The position numbers were made by a program, and so were the translations under genes. Below are positions 26,288-37,263 of a stretch of 64,000 bases of DNA, piece after piece. The stretch spans positions 186,001 through 250,000 of the forward strand of contig NZ_MVBC01000004.1 of assembly GCF_002007105.1 (NCBI RefSeq). The letters are read 5' to 3'. A model generated the notes under the pieces. That model was given only the letters and a program-made list of their open reading frames with translations. It did not search any database and was not told where the DNA came from. Every line of letters begins with the position of its first letter. The first letter of the stretch is position 1. Source of the stretch: Hymenobacter sp. CRA2 (lineage in GTDB: Bacteria > Bacteroidota > Bacteroidia > Cytophagales > Hymenobacteraceae).

Positions 26288-26295
26288 CAAAAATA
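26288..26295 (-). promoter_or_regulatory. -7 box of rsmE (leaderless candidate)
   Basis: TATTTTTG on the minus strand matches TAnnTTTG and ends 4 bp before the rsmE ATG, the same spacing as at the Ada/Ogt gene. Confidence 0.45.
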
Positions 26296-26363
26296 AGCCG
26301 TGTGCCGTTGTGCGGACCCGGCGGAGCCGTGTCGCAGCCCGAAGCCGGTGTCGAAAACCGGGC

Positions 26364-27563
26364 TCAGACGGCTAACTGGTCCCAAAAGACCACTTTGCCC
26401 TCGCGCTGGCGGACGAACTTTACGGCCCCGTCCTGCGACACGACGATGACCAGACAATCCGTTGAGGCGAAACACAGGCGGTAGGCGGCCCGGTGCCGGG
26501 TCCCACCGGTATCCACGGCTTCGGCCCGCAGCGCTACCGCATCCACGTCCAGGGCCCGGTAAACGCAGTTGGTGGAAATCAAGGGCGCGTGAATTTCCAC
26601 GCCGAACCCGGCTACATCCAGGCGGCTGCTGAGCACGGCGGCCCCGTCCACGCCCATCAGGTCGGCCAGCACTTCGGCAAACTCGTCCAGCTGCTGCCGC
26701 AGAGCCCGCAAGGCACCGTCCGCCGTTTCCTGGTACTGGCTCCAGCTGGTCAGCCCCAGCTGCCGGGTTCGTTGCAGGATAGCCTCGAACAGCGCGCTGT
26801 ACTGCCCGCCCGTGCCCAGGGCCTGAACGCGGTACTTGGGGCGCAGCAAGCCGCTCGGGCCCATCAGCTCGTCGACGGCGGGGGCCGGCACCAGTACCAG
26901 CATGCCCCCGTGCCGCTCACTGCGCACCCGCGTGATGGCCCGGCGCAGCAGGTGCATAACCATTGCTTCGGCTATTTCGGCGGTGTCCTGCGAGTTGTAG
27001 GTGAAGTACTTCCGCGTCCAGGCCGCGGGGAAGTGCAGAAAGCCGTGCCCTTCGATGCGGCCCTGTTGCAGCGTTAGCACCCGAGTCCGGCCGCAGTAAA
27101 ATACCAGCCCACCGGGGGCACGCACGTGCAGCACCAGGGCCGGCGGCAGCGAATCGGCGGGGGCGTATCCGTCCTCGGCTTCCTGCTCCCAGGGCGAGCT
27201 GGTCAGCAGCATGCCCCAGATCTGCAAGGAAGTCTGAGCTGCCTCGCTGACGGCCAACAGGCTGCTGCTGCGCTGCACCGTAGGGCTTAGGCGGCGCAGT
27301 TCCTGTTCGTTGCAGGCGCGCGGGTGCGACAAGGCCAGTACGTGCGTGCCGTGGCTGTTGTCGGCGTGCACCACGGCCTGGTCCGGCGGTAGAAAAATCA
27401 GGTGGGAGTGCACGGGCCGCCCTTCTTCGCTGAGCAGGCTGGCCTGATAGGCAACGGAGATAAGCGAAATCAGCAGGGCAAGCGGCGGCAGCGGCAAGCC
27501 CTGGGCCGGCCACCGGCCCTGCAAGGCAACGGCGACGTCCGGGGGGTAATAATGCTGATCCAT
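26364..27563 (-). CDS. DACNV-type sensor linked to a diadenylate cyclase (DisA_N-like) domain
   Basis: 399 residues. The C-terminal ~170 residues carry both motifs of diadenylate cyclases: DGA at 306-308 (GVDGAAVLSS) and GTRHRAA at 354-360, followed by STDCLVIVVSQDGAVKFV. Such enzymes make c-di-AMP from two ATP. The N-terminal ~220 residues resemble the sensor module annotated DACNV. There are no clear membrane helices apart from a weak hydrophobic stretch near 25-45. The ATG at 27563 is used; the open frame to 27692 is not family-like. No CdaR or GlmM gene is adjacent, unlike classic cdaA loci. Activity is predicted from motifs only. Confidence 0.8.
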   Translation of the reverse strand: MDQHYYPPDVAVALQGRWPAQGLPLPPLALLISLISVAYQASLLSEEGRPVHSHLIFLPPDQAVVHADNSHGTHVLALSHPRACNEQELRRLSPTVQRSSSLLAVSEAAQTSLQIWGMLLTSSPWEQEAEDGYAPADSLPPALVLHVRAPGGLVFYCGRTRVLTLQQGRIEGHGFLHFPAAWTRKYFTYNSQDTAEIAEAMVMHLLRRAITRVRSERHGGMLVLVPAPAVDELMGPSGLLRPKYRVQALGTGGQYSALFEAILQRTRQLGLTSWSQYQETADGALRALRQQLDEFAEVLADLMGVDGAAVLSSRLDVAGFGVEIHAPLISTNCVYRALDVDAVALRAEAVDTGGTRHRAAYRLCFASTDCLVIVVSQDGAVKFVRQREGKVVFWDQLAV

Positions 27564-27762
27564 TCGGGGCAAAGGGCTAGGGTAACTACTGTGCGCAGCA
27601 TCGGCTGGCACGAGGTGCTGGGGCTTACGTGTACGGAACAGTCCCGGCGGTAGCAAAAACAACTTGGTAGTGCTGCCCGGAACGGGCAGCACAAGCAGCA
27701 GGGACGTTGCTGCGGGAGCCGGTATCCGATCTGTTCGCGCTATTCCCTAGGCCTTTACACAA

Positions 27763-27813
27763 GCACTGCGGCCGGCGCAGCGTCGATAGTCGACGCTGCG
27801 CCGGCCGCAGTGC
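27763..27813. repeat. Perfect 24-bp hairpin with 3-nt loop
   Basis: Arms 27763-27786 (starts GCACTGCGGCCGGCGCAGCG) and 27790-27813 are exact complements around TAG. It begins 15 bp past the stop of the nuclease gene (minus strand). It has no T-run on either side, so it differs from the ordinary terminators in this window. It may end transcription, stabilise the mRNA 3' end or be a REP-like element. Confidence 0.8.
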
Positions 27814-27827
27814 GTTGGCGGGGCTGC

Positions 27828-28649
27828 TTAGTTGAGGGCCTTGTTCAGCACCTCGGCCAGGCGGATGCCGCCCTGCTGCAGGCGCAGATTTACCTCCGCG
27901 ATGTGCTTTTTGTAGTACTCCGTGTCGAGCTTGGTGCCGGTGGTGGCTTCGGCGTACTGCTGGGTGCTGATCAAATACGACTCGAACAGCCACTGTTCCG
28001 GGCGGGCCTGGGCCCACTGTTCGGCCAGGGCCTTATCGGGGTGGTCGTATTCGGCGGCCATTCTGTCGTCGGAGAGGCCTTGAGCGTGAATCAGGCCGCT
28101 GTCCCACATGCGGTGCAGGTTGGTGCCCTCGCCCTGAAACTGCAGCTGAATATCGTTGCCGCCCTTGTCTTCGGCCCGGCTTACGTGCATGGGCTCGTGG
28201 ATGTCGCCCACCAGGTGCACCACAAACTTCAGCGCGTCGAGACGCTTTTCGCGGGCCTGCTTTTTATCGGCGAGGATTTTCAGGTTGTCGTTGAGGGCCT
28301 GGTAAGCGTTGGCCTCCGTCTTGGCTTTCAGCTGCTTTTCGAAGTCGGCGTAGCCAAAGCCCAGCGGCAGGTTGACGAAGTGCCAGGGGCCGGTGCCCTT
28401 GTACTCGGGCTTGTTGCGCACCTCGTCGGCCCAGGAGGCCACGTCGGCAATGGATTGTTCGCCGAGCAGCTCTTTGATTTGCGCCTGGGCTTTGCGGGAG
28501 AGGTGTTTCTGGGCAATCAGGGCAATGGTGCGGTGCCCTTCGTGGCCCCAGGCCGAGGCCGAGTGAGCGGAAAGCAGCAGCAGCGCTGCAGCAGTAAGCG
28601 GGGAGGCCGCCCGGGTGAAGCGGCGCAGTAAGCGGGACAAAGAACGCAT
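27828..28649 (-). CDS. S1/P1 nuclease family protein, exported
   Basis: 273 residues. A signal peptide (FTRAASPLTAAALLLLSAHS followed by ASA) precedes mature Trp-Gly-His. Zinc-nuclease ligands follow the S1/P1 pattern: N-terminal WGHEGHRTIALIA, the Asp in SWADEVR, HFVNLPLG, HLVGDIHEPMHV and GGNDIQL..NLHRMWDSGLI. These periplasmic or secreted enzymes cut single-stranded DNA and RNA at a trinuclear zinc site. Start ATG 28649; the open frame to 28727 lies before the signal peptide. It probably serves nucleic-acid scavenging. Confidence 0.93.
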   Translation of the reverse strand: MRSLSRLLRRFTRAASPLTAAALLLLSAHSASAWGHEGHRTIALIAQKHLSRKAQAQIKELLGEQSIADVASWADEVRNKPEYKGTGPWHFVNLPLGFGYADFEKQLKAKTEANAYQALNDNLKILADKKQAREKRLDALKFVVHLVGDIHEPMHVSRAEDKGGNDIQLQFQGEGTNLHRMWDSGLIHAQGLSDDRMAAEYDHPDKALAEQWAQARPEQWLFESYLISTQQYAEATTGTKLDTEYYKKHIAEVNLRLQQGGIRLAEVLNKALN

Positions 28650-28800
28650 GGCAATAGGGAAAAAGAGCTTACTGACGCAGCTGGCGCGGCAGAAGCTGCA
28701 CAAAGGTCCGGCAAAATTTTTTCGCATCGAAGCCGCTGGGCCGTCGTAGAAGAAAGCTTACAGCCCGTCATCTTTAAATCCACACCCAACCCCACAACCA

Positions 28801-29991
28801 ATGGCCCTGAAACTAAAGAAGCTCAAAGACCAGGTTATCGTCATCACCGGCGCCTCCTCCGGCATCGGCCTCGTTACGGCGCGCATGGCCGCCAAGAAAG
28901 GCGCCAAGCTGGTGCTGGCCGCCCGCTCGGAAGAAGCCCTGCGCCGGCTTGTGCAGGAAATCGAGCAGGAGGGTGGCCAGGCCGTGTACGTGGCCATCGA
29001 CGTGGCCCAGCCCGCGGCCGCCCGCACCATTGCCGACAAGGCGCAGCAGGCTTTCGGCGGCTTTGATACCTGGATCAACAACGCCGGCGTGAGCATCTAC
29101 GGCAAGGTGGAGGAGACGCCCATCGAGGACATGCGCCAGCTGTTCGAAGTGAATTTCTGGGGCCTGGTTCACGGCTCGCTGGAAGCGGTGAAGCACCTGA
29201 AAAGCCGCGGTGGGGCCCTGATCAACGTCGGCAGCATCCTCTCCGACATCACGGCCATTCTGCAGACGGTTTATTCGGCCAGCAAACACGCCGTGAAAGG
29301 TTTTACCGACGGCCTGCGCATGGAGCTGGAAATGGAGGGCGCTCCGGTATCGGTCACGCTGATTCAGCCCGCGGCCATTGACACGCCGTACCCCATCCAC
29401 GCCAAAAACTACATGGAGCGCGAGGCTAAGCACGCGCCGCCCGCTTACGCCCCCGAAACCGTGGCCCGCGCCATCCTGCACAGCTGCGCCGCGCCCGAGC
29501 GCAACGTGGTAGTCGGCGGGGGCGGCCGCGCCATGATTGGCATGGAGCACTGGACGCCCGCGCTGCTCGATAAGTTTATGGAAAAGTCGTTCTCGAAGCA
29601 GGAAAAGGCCGATTACGCCCCACGCCCCCTGCACGAAAACGCTCTGGATAAGCCCATGGGCAGCCTCGAAGAGCGCGGCAACTACGATGGTCACACCCGC
29701 GAAACGAGCTATTACACCGAAGCCGTGACCAGCAAAAGCCCCGTGCTAAAAACGGCCTTGGCCGTGGGCGCCGGCTTGGCGCTGGCCACCTGGCTGAGCA
29801 AAACGCGCAGCTACAGCGCCAGTGGGGGCAGCGGCTCGGTTGGCAACGGCTACCACCCCCGCAGCACTCCCGACGACGGCCGCCCCGCGAGCTACGCCGC
29901 CGGCTTGAATAACCCAAGCTCGGCGGGCAGCGCCCCGGCAGGGCACGACCACCGCTATTCCACGCAAACCCGCCACGAGGATCTGCCTTAG
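28801..29991 (+). CDS. SDR family oxidoreductase with long C-terminal tail
   Basis: 396 residues. The first ~260 form a classical SDR: TGASSGIGLVTARMA, NNAGVSIYGKVEE, the catalytic Ser block GSILSDITA and YSASKHAVKGF (YxxxK). The remainder is unusual: about 60 polar residues, a hydrophobic segment near 316-332 (LKTALAVGAGLALATWL) that could anchor or tether the protein, then a Gly/Ser/His-rich low-complexity tail ending HDHRYSTQTRHEDLP. This SDR plus tail form occurs among enzymes of unknown substrate. It stands alone, with a terminator downstream. Confidence 0.87.
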   Translation: MALKLKKLKDQVIVITGASSGIGLVTARMAAKKGAKLVLAARSEEALRRLVQEIEQEGGQAVYVAIDVAQPAAARTIADKAQQAFGGFDTWINNAGVSIYGKVEETPIEDMRQLFEVNFWGLVHGSLEAVKHLKSRGGALINVGSILSDITAILQTVYSASKHAVKGFTDGLRMELEMEGAPVSVTLIQPAAIDTPYPIHAKNYMEREAKHAPPAYAPETVARAILHSCAAPERNVVVGGGGRAMIGMEHWTPALLDKFMEKSFSKQEKADYAPRPLHENALDKPMGSLEERGNYDGHTRETSYYTEAVTSKSPVLKTALAVGAGLALATWLSKTRSYSASGGSGSVGNGYHPRSTPDDGRPASYAAGLNNPSSAGSAPAGHDHRYSTQTRHEDLP

Positions 29992-30020
29992 TAAGGCCAA
30001 ATTAAAGCCCCGTAATCAAC

Positions 30021-30059
30021 CCGCCCCGTTGCCCAATCCGCAGCGGGGCGGTGTTGTTT
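30021..30059 (+). terminator. Terminator-like hairpin after the SDR gene
   Basis: CCGCCCCG (30021-30028) pairs with CGGGGCGG (30044-30051), followed by TGTTGTTT. It is 30 bp past the stop. Confidence 0.55.
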
Positions 30060-30178
30060 AGGGCAGCTGATCCAAAGAATGCCGGCGGGCCAAAAGAGAG
30101 CGTAGTTAGGCTACGAGGAACATTTGGCGCGGCGCTGCTGGGCTGCTAACTTGGGCGTCCTACTTGTTTTCGCTTGCT

Positions 30179-30592
30179 ATGCTGCGCGTTAAATACAGTC
30201 ACCAACGAGCTACCGAATTGTTTCGGCAGGGCCAAACGCCCCAGGAGGTCAGCCAAATGCTGGTGGAAGAGGGCGCTACCCCAGCCGAGGCGCCGGATTT
30301 GGCCCGACAGTATTACCGCAATTTCCTGCTGTACCACTTGGAGGAGCAGCGCAAACGCAGCAAAGACGCCGATATGCAGAAAACGATTGGGGCGGTGCTG
30401 CTCGGGGCCGGCGTAGTTTTCAACGTGCTACTGTACTTGCTCATGGACGGCGAAACGTACGTAGTGTTCTACGGCGTGCTCGTCGGGGGCCTGATCTGGC
30501 TGATGCGCGGCATCAACGCCAAGAGCCAAGCCGAAGCCAACATCGACCGGCTGACGAAGAAATTTGAGCTAGCCGGTAAAACGCTCGCATGA
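30179..30592 (+). CDS. Small membrane protein, unknown function
   Basis: 137 residues. The N-terminal ~60 residues are charged and helical (ELFRQGQTPQEVSQMLVEEG, then PAEAPDLARQYYRNFLLY). Two hydrophobic segments follow at about 73-91 (IGAVLLGAGVVFNVLLYLL) and 98-112 (VVFYGVLVGGLIWLM). The C-terminus is a charged helix. The layout suggests a two-helix hairpin in the inner membrane with both ends cytoplasmic. The ATG at 30179 is used in preference to an upstream TTG. No family recognised. It is isolated between two intergenic gaps. Confidence 0.65.
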   Translation: MLRVKYSHQRATELFRQGQTPQEVSQMLVEEGATPAEAPDLARQYYRNFLLYHLEEQRKRSKDADMQKTIGAVLLGAGVVFNVLLYLLMDGETYVVFYGVLVGGLIWLMRGINAKSQAEANIDRLTKKFELAGKTLA

Positions 30593-30728
30593 GCTCAGGG
30601 GGATCTAGCAAGCGTTGCTGCCGTTTGAATAGGTGACGACCTACGCCTTCAACTGCGGGCCTGGCTGCTCGTCCAAGGCCACGCCGCCGAGCAAGAGTAA
30701 AACGCTCCAGCGCTACTCTAAAAGCCCA

Positions 30729-30762
30729 AAAAGCCCCGCCGGCAACTGCCAGCGAGGCTTTT
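30729..30762 (-). terminator. Terminator of pckA
   Basis: An imperfect stem AAAAGCCCCGC..GCGAGGCTTTT with a minus-strand T-run, 35 bp past the pckA stop. Confidence 0.65.
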
Positions 30763-30796
30763 CTGGTGAGTGAATGGATTTACGGGAGCGGAAAGC

Positions 30797-32428
<1,632 letters not shown>

Positions 32429-32480
32429 AAGCGCAGAAATGTGGGAATGAAATTGGGGTGGGAATGGGAGAATATTGGAA

Positions 32481-32513
32481 CAAAAGTAGGCGAAAAAGCC
32501 AAAGTGCCGCAAA
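32481..32513 (-). promoter_or_regulatory. Promoter of pckA
   Basis: On the minus strand: TTTG (32513-32510), a 21-bp spacer, and TACTTTTG (32488-32481). The start codon is 52 bp downstream. The -33 box lies inside the palindrome at 32508-32521. Confidence 0.75.
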
Positions 32514-32521
32514 CGTTTGCG
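32508..32521. promoter_or_regulatory. LacI-family-type operator CGCAAACGTTTGCG
   Basis: A perfect 14-bp palindrome with the central CG and flanking CGCAAA/TTTGCG typical of LacI/PurR/CcpA-type operators. It covers the -33 box of pckA, so bound repressor would occlude the promoter. It also lies 142 bp upstream of the divergent POT transporter gene and could affect both. No LacI-family gene is in the window. Confidence 0.7.
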
Positions 32522-32662
32522 CTAACACTTGTAAGCCACCTAACGGTATCAGGACTGCAAAAGATTTAGTAGATTTACCCGTAAGCCCCAGCCCGCCTAC
32601 AGCGGCTGCAGGGCGTTTTTTCCACCATTCCATTCTCTTACCACTCCTTCCTTCCCGCACTC

Positions 32663-34399
32663 ATGCAAGTAGCCACCGCTCAGGCGCCGCCGCCGACTCC
32701 CACCAGCACCGGGCACCCGAAGGGCCTGTACGTGCTCTTCGCCACTGAAATGTGGGAGCGTTTCAGCTATTACGGCATGCGCGCCCTGTTGTCGCTGTAT
32801 ATGATCAAGGCCCTCCTGATGAACAAGGAGATGTCCTCGCTCATTTACGGCAACTACACCAGCCTCGTCTACCTCACGCCGCTGCTCGGGGGCTACGTGG
32901 CCGACCGGTACTGGGGCAACCGCCGCTCGATTCTGGTGGGCGGCCTGGTGATGGCTCTGGGCCAGTTCGCGCTGTTCTTCAGTGCCTCGTTCTACCAGGC
33001 TGGCCAAACGGCCGTGCCCTCGGCCCAGCTGCTGTTGTTCTTCCTGGGCCTGGGCTGCTTGATCTTCGGCAACGGTTTCTTCAAACCCAATATTTCCTCG
33101 ATGGTGGGTACGCTGTACCCGGCCGGCGATAAGCGTATCGACGCGGCCTACACCATCTTCTACATGGGCATCAACCTCGGCGCCTTCTTTTCGCCGCTGG
33201 TCTGCGGTACCCTGGGCGACACCGGCAACCCCGCCGACTTTAAGTGGGGCTTCCTGGCGGCCGGTTTCGGTATGCTGCTCGGCACGCTCACCTTTGAGCT
33301 GTTTAAGAACAAGTACGTGGTAACGGCCACGGGCGCCCCGCTGGGCGCCAAGCCCGAGCGCAGCGTGGCACACGCCTCGCAGGTGCCCGCCGATACCGCC
33401 GCTCCGGTGCGTAGCGAAACCATTGCGCAGCCGGCTCCCAAGGGCTTCGCCAGCAAGCTGCCCATGCTCCTCGGCATCTTCGTGGTGGTGTACGCCGCCA
33501 TTGCTTGGCTGATGAACTACGACTGGGTCGGTGCCCTCGTCTTCTCGGCCATGATTGTGATGCCCATGGCTGTACTGGCCGATTCGTCGCTGACCAGCCG
33601 TGAGCGGGAAAAGATCTACGTGATTCTGATTCTGAGCTTCTTCGTAATCTTTTTCTGGGGCGCCTTCGAGCAAGCCGGCGCTTCGCTGACCTTCTTCGCC
33701 GACGAGCAAACCAACCGCCAGCTGACCGATACCTATACCGTGCCGGCGTCGTTCTTCCAGTCGGCCAACGCGCTGTTCATCATTGTCTTCGCGCCGGTAT
33801 TTGCCGTGCTGTGGGGCGCGCTGGGCCGCAGCGAGCCTTCCTCGCCGCTCAAAATGTCCATCGGCCTGATGCTGCTGGCTGTGGGCTACCTCATCATTGC
33901 CTTCGGGGTGAAAGGCGTCGACGCCAATACCAAGGTGAGCATGTTCTGGCTCATCACCATGTACCTGCTGCACACCTTCGGCGAGTTGTGCTTGTCGCCC
34001 ATCGGCCTGGCGCTGGTGAATAAGCTGGCTCCGGCCCGCTTCGCCTCGCTGCTGATGGCCGTGTGGTTTCTGGCTACCGCCGCTGGCAACAAGCTGGCTG
34101 GTGTGCTGTCGGGCCTGTACCCGGCCGGCCCCGGCGAGTTTGCCAAGGCGCAGAAGGAAGGCATCGACCTGCCTGCCATCCTGAACGGTACCCAGCAGGC
34201 TACGCCCGAAGTGGTAGAGAAGCTGAAAGGGCTGGAAATTCCTTACCAGTGGCCTTCGTTCGTGGGTTTCCAGATCCACAACCTCTACGAGTTCTTCATG
34301 ATCTTCGTGGTACTGTCGGCCGCCGCGTCGCTGATTCTGTTCGTCATCTACCGCAAGCTGACGAAGATGATGGACGAGCCAGTAGCTCCGGTAGCCTAA
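32663..34399 (+). CDS. Peptide MFS transporter (POT/PTR family)
   Basis: 578 residues with about 14 hydrophobic segments, as in bacterial POT proteins with two extra helices. It imports di- and tripeptides with protons across the inner membrane. The family signature ExxERFSYYG appears as EMWERFSYYGMRALL near residue 28, and the second signature GGYVADRYWGNRRSI near 76. FFKPNISSMVGTLYP and FGAFEQAG-like FWGAFEQAGASLTFF blocks follow, and LSPIGLALVNKLAP near 447. A cytoplasmic Pro/Ala-rich loop lies around residues 225-262. Single-gene transcript ending in a strong terminator. Confidence 0.94.
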   Translation: MQVATAQAPPPTPTSTGHPKGLYVLFATEMWERFSYYGMRALLSLYMIKALLMNKEMSSLIYGNYTSLVYLTPLLGGYVADRYWGNRRSILVGGLVMALGQFALFFSASFYQAGQTAVPSAQLLLFFLGLGCLIFGNGFFKPNISSMVGTLYPAGDKRIDAAYTIFYMGINLGAFFSPLVCGTLGDTGNPADFKWGFLAAGFGMLLGTLTFELFKNKYVVTATGAPLGAKPERSVAHASQVPADTAAPVRSETIAQPAPKGFASKLPMLLGIFVVVYAAIAWLMNYDWVGALVFSAMIVMPMAVLADSSLTSREREKIYVILILSFFVIFFWGAFEQAGASLTFFADEQTNRQLTDTYTVPASFFQSANALFIIVFAPVFAVLWGALGRSEPSSPLKMSIGLMLLAVGYLIIAFGVKGVDANTKVSMFWLITMYLLHTFGELCLSPIGLALVNKLAPARFASLLMAVWFLATAAGNKLAGVLSGLYPAGPGEFAKAQKEGIDLPAILNGTQQATPEVVEKLKGLEIPYQWPSFVGFQIHNLYEFFMIFVVLSAAASLILFVIYRKLTKMMDEPVAPVA

Positions 34400-34420
34400 T
34401 AAGTCTGTTTCGCAACCCAT

Positions 34421-34456
34421 AAAAAAGCCCAGCCGGTGTACCGGCTGGGCTTTTTT
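34421..34456. terminator. Bidirectional terminator
   Basis: AAAAAAGCCCAGCCGG (34421-34436) and CCGGCTGGGCTTTTTT (34441-34456) pair perfectly around a four-base loop, serving the POT gene (plus) and the membrane protein gene (minus). Confidence 0.9.
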
Positions 34457-34472
34457 ATGGGCTTCAGGCTCC

Positions 34473-34874
34473 TCAACGCGTCCAGACCAGGGCACTCAGC
34501 ACGAGCGGCAGCACGTGCAGCACCGTGCCGAGAAAAAGCAGCGCCGTGAGTACGTGCACCAAGCGCACGTTGACGCGTAGGAAAATTAACTGCTCGATGA
34601 GCCGCCCCAGCCAGAATACGGCCATGCTGCCCAGCAGGAAGCGCCCGAGGCTGGTGCTGAGCAACTCTTCAGGAAAGCCGAAGCACAAGGCGGCAAACAC
34701 GCCGAACACGTACATCAGGCGCAGGTTCAGGATGGACACGATGGCCCGGTTGTAATACTTGAGCTTGCGCAGCTGCTTGTGCCAGCGAAACAGCTGCCAG
34801 AACGCCGCATGAAATGCGAGCAATGCCAGGTTGTAAACGCCGCACAGGAAAAGCAGGATGTCGGGCATACGCAT
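34473..34874 (-). CDS. Small integral membrane protein, unknown function
   Basis: 133 residues from ATG 34874 (Met36 of the open frame, two codons later, is an alternative). About four hydrophobic segments: DILLFLCGVYNLALLAFHAAFW, LMYVFGVFAALCFGF, FLLGSMAVFWLGRLIEQLIFL and VHVLTALLFLGTVLHVLPLVL. A basic loop WHKQLRKLKYYNRA lies after the first. No family recognised. It lies between the POT gene and groEL with terminators on both sides, so it is probably monocistronic. Confidence 0.7.
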   Translation of the reverse strand: MRMPDILLFLCGVYNLALLAFHAAFWQLFRWHKQLRKLKYYNRAIVSILNLRLMYVFGVFAALCFGFPEELLSTSLGRFLLGSMAVFWLGRLIEQLIFLRVNVRLVHVLTALLFLGTVLHVLPLVLSALVWTR

Positions 34875-34933
34875 TATGGAGCAGCGGGAGCAATACCGTA
34901 TAAAACGTAAGACACCGCTGCCGCAGCCAAAAC

Positions 34934-34970
34934 AAAAAGCCCCGCCGGCGTACTGCCAGCGGGGCTTTTT
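34934..34970 (-). terminator. Terminator of the groES-groEL operon
   Basis: AAAAAGCCCCGC and GCGGGGCTTTTT flank a 13-nt loop; 37 bp past the groEL stop. Symmetrical runs make it functional in both directions. Confidence 0.85.
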
Positions 34971-35006
34971 CAATAAACCAGAGCCGGAAAGCTCGGGTCG
35001 GCTGAC

Positions 35007-36662
<1,656 letters not shown>

Positions 36663-36689
36663 CTATTGATGTTTTAGGCGGGAGGTGAC

Positions 36690-36980
36690 TTACAGGATGG
36701 CGAAGATGTCCGACTCCTTCATGATGAGGTAGTCCTGACCGTCAACGGTGATTTCGGTGCCGGCGTACTTGCCGTACAGCACTTGGTCGCCTACCGATAC
36801 CTGGGGCTTAACCAAGCTGCCGTTGTCGGCCACTTTGCCTTCGCCTACGGCTACTACTTCGCCGCGCTGCGGCTTTTCCTTGGCCGTATCGGGGATGATG
36901 ATGCCCGACTTGGTTTTTTCTTCGGCGGCGGCCGGGGCGACAATCACGCGGTCGGCCAGCGGTTTGATGCTAACTGCCAT
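36690..36980 (-). CDS. groS: Co-chaperonin GroES
   Basis: 96 residues, the heptameric lid of GroEL. Motifs: [20 protein letters not shown], the mobile loop [24 protein letters not shown], and [22 protein letters not shown]. First gene of the operon. The usual CIRCE operator is not seen upstream. Instead CTGACA words are repeated between 37074 and 37145. Confidence 0.98.
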   Translation of the reverse strand: MAVSIKPLADRVIVAPAAAEEKTKSGIIIPDTAKEKPQRGEVVAVGEGKVADNGSLVKPQVSVGDQVLYGKYAGTEITVDGQDYLIMKESDIFAIL

Positions 36981-37073
36981 ACTGCTGGTGTTAGGTTTGG
37001 TATGTTGAATGGAGGGAAAAGACTACTGGGAGTCGGCAGCGGCTGGGCACTTCTTGTGCCAGCCCTGCAAAAG

Positions 37074-37145
37074 CTGACAGAATGCACCCGTACGGGGAAC
37101 TTTCTGCCGGAGTTGTCGCACCCCGACCTGACAAACCCTGACAGG
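37074..37145 (-). promoter_or_regulatory. Repeated CTGACA (TGTCAG) words upstream of groES
   Basis: CTGACAG at 37074-37080, then CTGACAAACC CTGACAGG at 37128-37145, with a 10-bp period between the last two. On the minus strand they read CTGTCAGGGTTTGTCAGG ... CTGTCAG, 94-165 bp before the groES start. They may be heat-shock control elements; this is inference from position and repetition. Confidence 0.35.
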
Positions 37146-37198
37146 ACGGCGGCCCGGTTGCGGCGGCGCAAGTATAGGCATCTGCTGGCGCATACCCG

Positions 37199-37241
37199 AA
37201 AAAAGAACCGGCGGCTCTTCGCTGATGCGAAAAGCCGCCGG
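37199..37241 (-). terminator. Terminator of secG
   Basis: On the minus strand: CCGGCGGCT (37241-37233), a 16-nt loop, AGCCGCCGG (37216-37208), then TTCTTTTTT. It is 23 bp past the secG stop. Confidence 0.8.
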
Positions 37242-37263
37242 TGTGCGGGTCAAGTGCCGAAGC

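Noticed and set aside
37128-37145. Start of a CRISPR array
   Set aside because: Only two 6-bp words in a 10-bp period, with no spacer-repeat structure; no CRISPR array is seen anywhere in the window.
36981-37263. CIRCE element ahead of groES
   Set aside because: No TTAGCACTC-N9-GAGTGCTAA or close variant was found on either strand.
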